From the NCBI GenBank assembly GCA_958453575.1, contig CAUDYH010000042.1, forward strand, positions 1-8,471: 8,471 nucleotides of DNA. Direction: 5' to 3'. Under the pieces are notes generated by a model, which was given only the letters and a program-made list of their open reading frames with translations, was not told the DNA's origin and did no database searches. Below, one piece after another: positions 6,775 to 8,471 of the stretch. The DNA is from an uncultured Collinsella sp. (GTDB lineage Bacteria > Actinomycetota > Coriobacteriia > Coriobacteriales > Coriobacteriaceae). The first letter of the stretch is position 1; the number at the start of each line of letters is the position of its first letter. Both the position numbers and the translations under genes were made by a program.

Positions 6775-6803
6775 GCTTCAGGCGCACCTTCACGACCTGA
6801 AGC
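6775..6803 (+). promoter_or_regulatory. rpsF leader hairpin, candidate S6:S18 autoregulatory element
   Basis: GCTTCAGG (6775-6782) pairs perfectly with CCTGAAGC (6796-6803). Two further C-G pairs can form inside, leaving the loop CACCTTCA. Loop bases 6785-6791 can pair with the ribosome site 6818-6824 over 7 positions with one G-U wobble. The S6:S18 complex is known to bind rpsF leaders in many bacteria; whether this hairpin matches that motif was not established, since I do not see the expected CCG in the right place. Confidence 0.5.
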
Positions 6804-6829
6804 CACATTTGCCCAGAGGAGGTGACAAT

Positions 6830-7123
6830 ATGAAGGCTTATGAACTGCTGTTCTTTGTTGACCCGTCGCTCGACCCCGAGACTCGTCTCGCTGTTATGAA
6901 GCGTATCGATACCACGATCGCTGAGGGCGCTGGCAAGGTCGACTCCGTTGACGAGTGGGGCAAGCGCAAGCTCGCCTACGAGATCAACGACCTCACCGAT
7001 GGTGACTACACCCTCATCAACTTCCACGCAGATCCTACCCAGATCGCCGAGCTTGATCGCGTCCTGCGCATCACCGACGCTGTGGTCCGCCACATGATCG
7101 TCCGTCGCGACGACCAGGAGTAA
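6830..7123 (+). CDS. rpsF: 30S ribosomal protein S6
   Basis: A 97-residue S6 protein, a component of the small-subunit platform that binds 16S rRNA together with S18. Family features are visible: the opening strand MKAYELLFFVDP, the WGKRKLAYEI segment (43-52) and the C-terminal VLRITDAVVRHMIVRR (78-93). Length is normal for the family. Start ATG6830 follows a strong ribosome site, AGGAGGTGA at 6817-6825, 4 bases away; a longer in-frame start at 6809 lies upstream of that site and is rejected. It is the first gene of the conserved rpsF-ssb-rpsR-rplI operon, with its own promoter and a structured leader. Confidence 0.98.
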   Translation: MKAYELLFFVDPSLDPETRLAVMKRIDTTIAEGAGKVDSVDEWGKRKLAYEINDLTDGDYTLINFHADPTQIAELDRVLRITDAVVRHMIVRRDDQE

Positions 7124-7171
7124 GACTGTCGTTTTGGACTGGGCTTGTGCCCCAAGAGGAAGTAGTGAGTT

Positions 7172-7624
7172 ATGAGCATCAATCGAGTGAACATCACCGG
7201 TAACCTCACCCGCGATCCCGAACTGCGCGCCACCGCCGGCGGAACCCAGGTTCTGTCCTTTGGCGTCGCCGTGAACGATCGTCGCCGCAACGCGCAGACT
7301 GGCGAGTGGGAGGACTATCCCAACTTTGTCGACTGCACCATGTTCGGCACCCGCGCCGAGGCCGTGAGCCGTTTCCTGGCAAAGGGAAACAAGGTCGCGA
7401 TCGAGGGCAAGCTGCGCTACAGCTCTTGGGAGCGCGACGGCCAGCGCCGGAGCAAGCTTGAGGTCATCGTCGATGAGATCGAGTTTATGAGCTCCCGTGG
7501 TGGCCAGGGTGGCTACGACCAGGGCGGTTACGCCCCCGCAGCTCCCGCGCCCGCAGCACGTCCTGCCGCACCGGTGGCTACGCCGCCCGCGGTCGACGTC
7601 TACGATGAGGACATCCCGTTCTAA
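7172..7624 (+). CDS. ssb: Single-stranded DNA-binding protein
   Basis: A 150-residue SSB that coats single-stranded DNA in replication, repair and recombination and recruits partner proteins. The OB fold occupies about 1-107: the opening MSINRVNITGNLTRDPELR, the FGVAVNDR strand, WEDYPNFVDCTMFGTRAEAVSRFLAKGNKVAIEGKLR, and the strand KLEVIVDEIEF. A flexible Gly/Gln then Ala/Pro-rich linker (110-140) leads to the acidic tip DEDIPF (145-150), the partner-docking tail. Ribosome site GAGGAAG lies at about 7156-7162. It sits 48 bases after rpsF and upstream of rpsR, the standard position in this operon. Confidence 0.98.
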   Translation: MSINRVNITGNLTRDPELRATAGGTQVLSFGVAVNDRRRNAQTGEWEDYPNFVDCTMFGTRAEAVSRFLAKGNKVAIEGKLRYSSWERDGQRRSKLEVIVDEIEFMSSRGGQGGYDQGGYAPAAPAPAARPAAPVATPPAVDVYDEDIPF

Positions 7625-7651
7625 GGGTTGTTCACCTATTTTTGAGTGAGA

Positions 7652-7677
7652 GGCGGCTTCGGTTCGCCGAAGTTGCC
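7652..7677 (+). promoter_or_regulatory. UUCG-capped hairpin in the ssb-rpsR gap
   Basis: An 11-bp stem (7652-7662 with 7667-7677, two G-U pairs) closes the very stable tetraloop TTCG. It ends 4 bases before the rpsR ribosome site (GAAAGG, 7682-7687). No T run follows, so it is not a terminator; it may tune rpsR translation or protect or process the mRNA. Confidence 0.6.
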
Positions 7678-7696
7678 AAACGAAAGGTATTTTGAC

Positions 7697-7963
7697 ATGG
7701 CTAATGATTTTTCTGCACGTCAGCCGCGTCGTAAGTACTGCCAGTTCTGCAAGGAGAACACTGAGTTCATCGACTATAAGGACACTCAGCTTCTCCGTAA
7801 GTACATGACCGACCGTGGCAAGATTAAGCCCCGTCGCGTCACTGGCGCTTGCACGCAGCATCAGCATGACATCGCCAACGCCATCAAGCGCGCCCGCGAG
7901 ATGGCTCTCCTGCCGTACACCGTCCCCGTGGTTTCCTCTCGTGGCAACCGCGACCGCGGCTAA
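7697..7963 (+). CDS. rpsR: 30S ribosomal protein S18 (zinc-ligand type)
   Basis: An 88-residue S18, the partner of S6 on the small-subunit platform. The family core is clear: [27 protein letters not shown] (24-50) and [14 protein letters not shown] (62-75). Cys15 and Cys18 (CQFC), with Cys52 and His55 (ACTQH), form the metal-ligand pattern of the 'C+' S18 type, which binds zinc; the paralogous 'C-' type used under zinc starvation lacks these residues. Start ATG7697 has GAAAGG at 7682-7687; an in-frame ATG at 7646 lies before the hairpin, has no ribosome site and would add residues foreign to S18. It lies between ssb and rplI as expected. Confidence 0.98.
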   Translation: MANDFSARQPRRKYCQFCKENTEFIDYKDTQLLRKYMTDRGKIKPRRVTGACTQHQHDIANAIKRAREMALLPYTVPVVSSRGNRDRG

Positions 7964-7978
7964 GAAGGGAGACGCATC

Positions 7979-8471
7979 ATGAAGGTTATTCTTCTCGATG
8001 AGATCAAGGGCAAGGGCGGCGAGGGTGACGTCGTAGAGGTCGCTCAGGGTTACGCTGAGAACTTCCTGTTCCCCAAGAAGCTCGCTGTTGCCGCCACCAA
8101 GGGCAACCTCAAGCAGCTTGACGAGCGTCGCAACAACATCGCCAAGCGCGAGGCCGTCCGTCTGGCTACCGCCAACGAGACCAAGGCTGCCTTTGAGGGC
8201 AAGACGGTCACCGTTGACGTCAAGGTCGGCGACGAGGGCATCCTCTTTGGCTCCGTTACCGCCGCTATGATCGCTGACGCCATCAAGGCTCAGCTCGGTA
8301 TGGACATCGACCGCAAGCGCGTCGAGCTCGGTAAGCCCATCAAGGTTGCCGGTGCCCACACCGTTGCCATCTCGCTGTACCGCGAGATCAAGGCCGAGGT
8401 TGTCGTTCTCGTCGGCGTTACCGCCGAGGAGCTCGCTGCCGAGGCTGAGGTCGAGGAGGCCGCTGAGGTCG
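7979..8471 (+). CDS. rplI: 50S ribosomal protein L9, 3' end outside window
   Basis: The first 164 codons of L9, which binds 23S rRNA at the base of the L1 stalk and helps keep reading frame. The N-terminal domain MKVILLDEIKGKGGEGDVVEVAQGYAENFLFPKKLA (1-36) carries the family signature. The connecting helix follows (about 42-72), then the C-terminal domain with GSVTAAMIADAI and a final strand up to about 148. Most L9 proteins end near residue 150; this one continues in an Ala/Glu-rich acidic tail (TAEELAAEAEVEEAAEV) and has no stop before the window ends. Start ATG7979 has AAGGGAG (7965-7971) 7 bases upstream, and the gene lies 15 bases after rpsR. Confidence 0.96.
   Translation, partial: MKVILLDEIKGKGGEGDVVEVAQGYAENFLFPKKLAVAATKGNLKQLDERRNNIAKREAVRLATANETKAAFEGKTVTVDVKVGDEGILFGSVTAAMIADAIKAQLGMDIDRKRVELGKPIKVAGAHTVAISLYREIKAEVVVLVGVTAEELAAEAEVEEAAEV

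Noticed and set aside
6758..8359. A 533-codon open frame on the minus strand across rpsF, ssb, rpsR and rplI
   Set aside because: Four well-known plus-strand genes with proper ribosome sites occupy the same DNA. The antisense frame runs through all their gaps and has no family features.

Overview
The window reads as ordinary chromosome of a high-GC Gram-positive gut-type bacterium, most likely a Coriobacteriia member close to Collinsella. The basis is strong G/C preference at third codon positions, encoded CCA ends on all tRNAs, a zinc-ligand (C+) S18 of actinobacterial type, and the protein flavour overall. The genus is an inference from familiarity, not from a search.

Layout. (1) 1-189: the 3' part of tRNA-Ala(TGC), then tRNA-Ile(GAT) and an intrinsic terminator. 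(2) 329-3717, plus strand: a bifunctional-nuclease (DUF151) protein, a small two-helix membrane protein, an unrecognised acidic protein, and the translational GTPase TypA/BipA, closed by a strong terminator that can also serve convergent transcription. (3) 3745-5726, minus strand: a secreted/membrane protein with a bactofilin-like beta-solenoid followed by a multi-helix membrane domain, and upstream of it a UPF0126 (TRIC-like) membrane protein that probably starts at TTG. A perfect 9-bp dyad lies directly before the solenoid gene. (4) 5888-6325: a dense chain of hairpins ending in an inverted copy of the 3' end of tRNA-Ser, then two minus-strand tRNA-Ser genes (CGA and GGA anticodons), each with its own terminator, and a good promoter upstream of the pair. 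(5) 6370-6829: a gene-free stretch ending in a well-formed promoter and a structured leader. (6) 6830-8471: the conserved rpsF-ssb-rpsR-rplI operon (S6, SSB, S18, L9), with rplI cut by the window end.

Most of the window concerns translation: tRNAs, ribosomal proteins and a ribosome-associated GTPase. I see no defence system, prophage, insertion sequence or CRISPR array. The parts that known genes do not explain are non-coding: the hairpin chain with its tRNA-Ser fragment (5888-6031), a possible loop-to-Shine-Dalgarno pseudoknot in the rpsF leader (6775-6824), the dyad at 4943-4967 and the near-perfect palindrome at 3745-3777.
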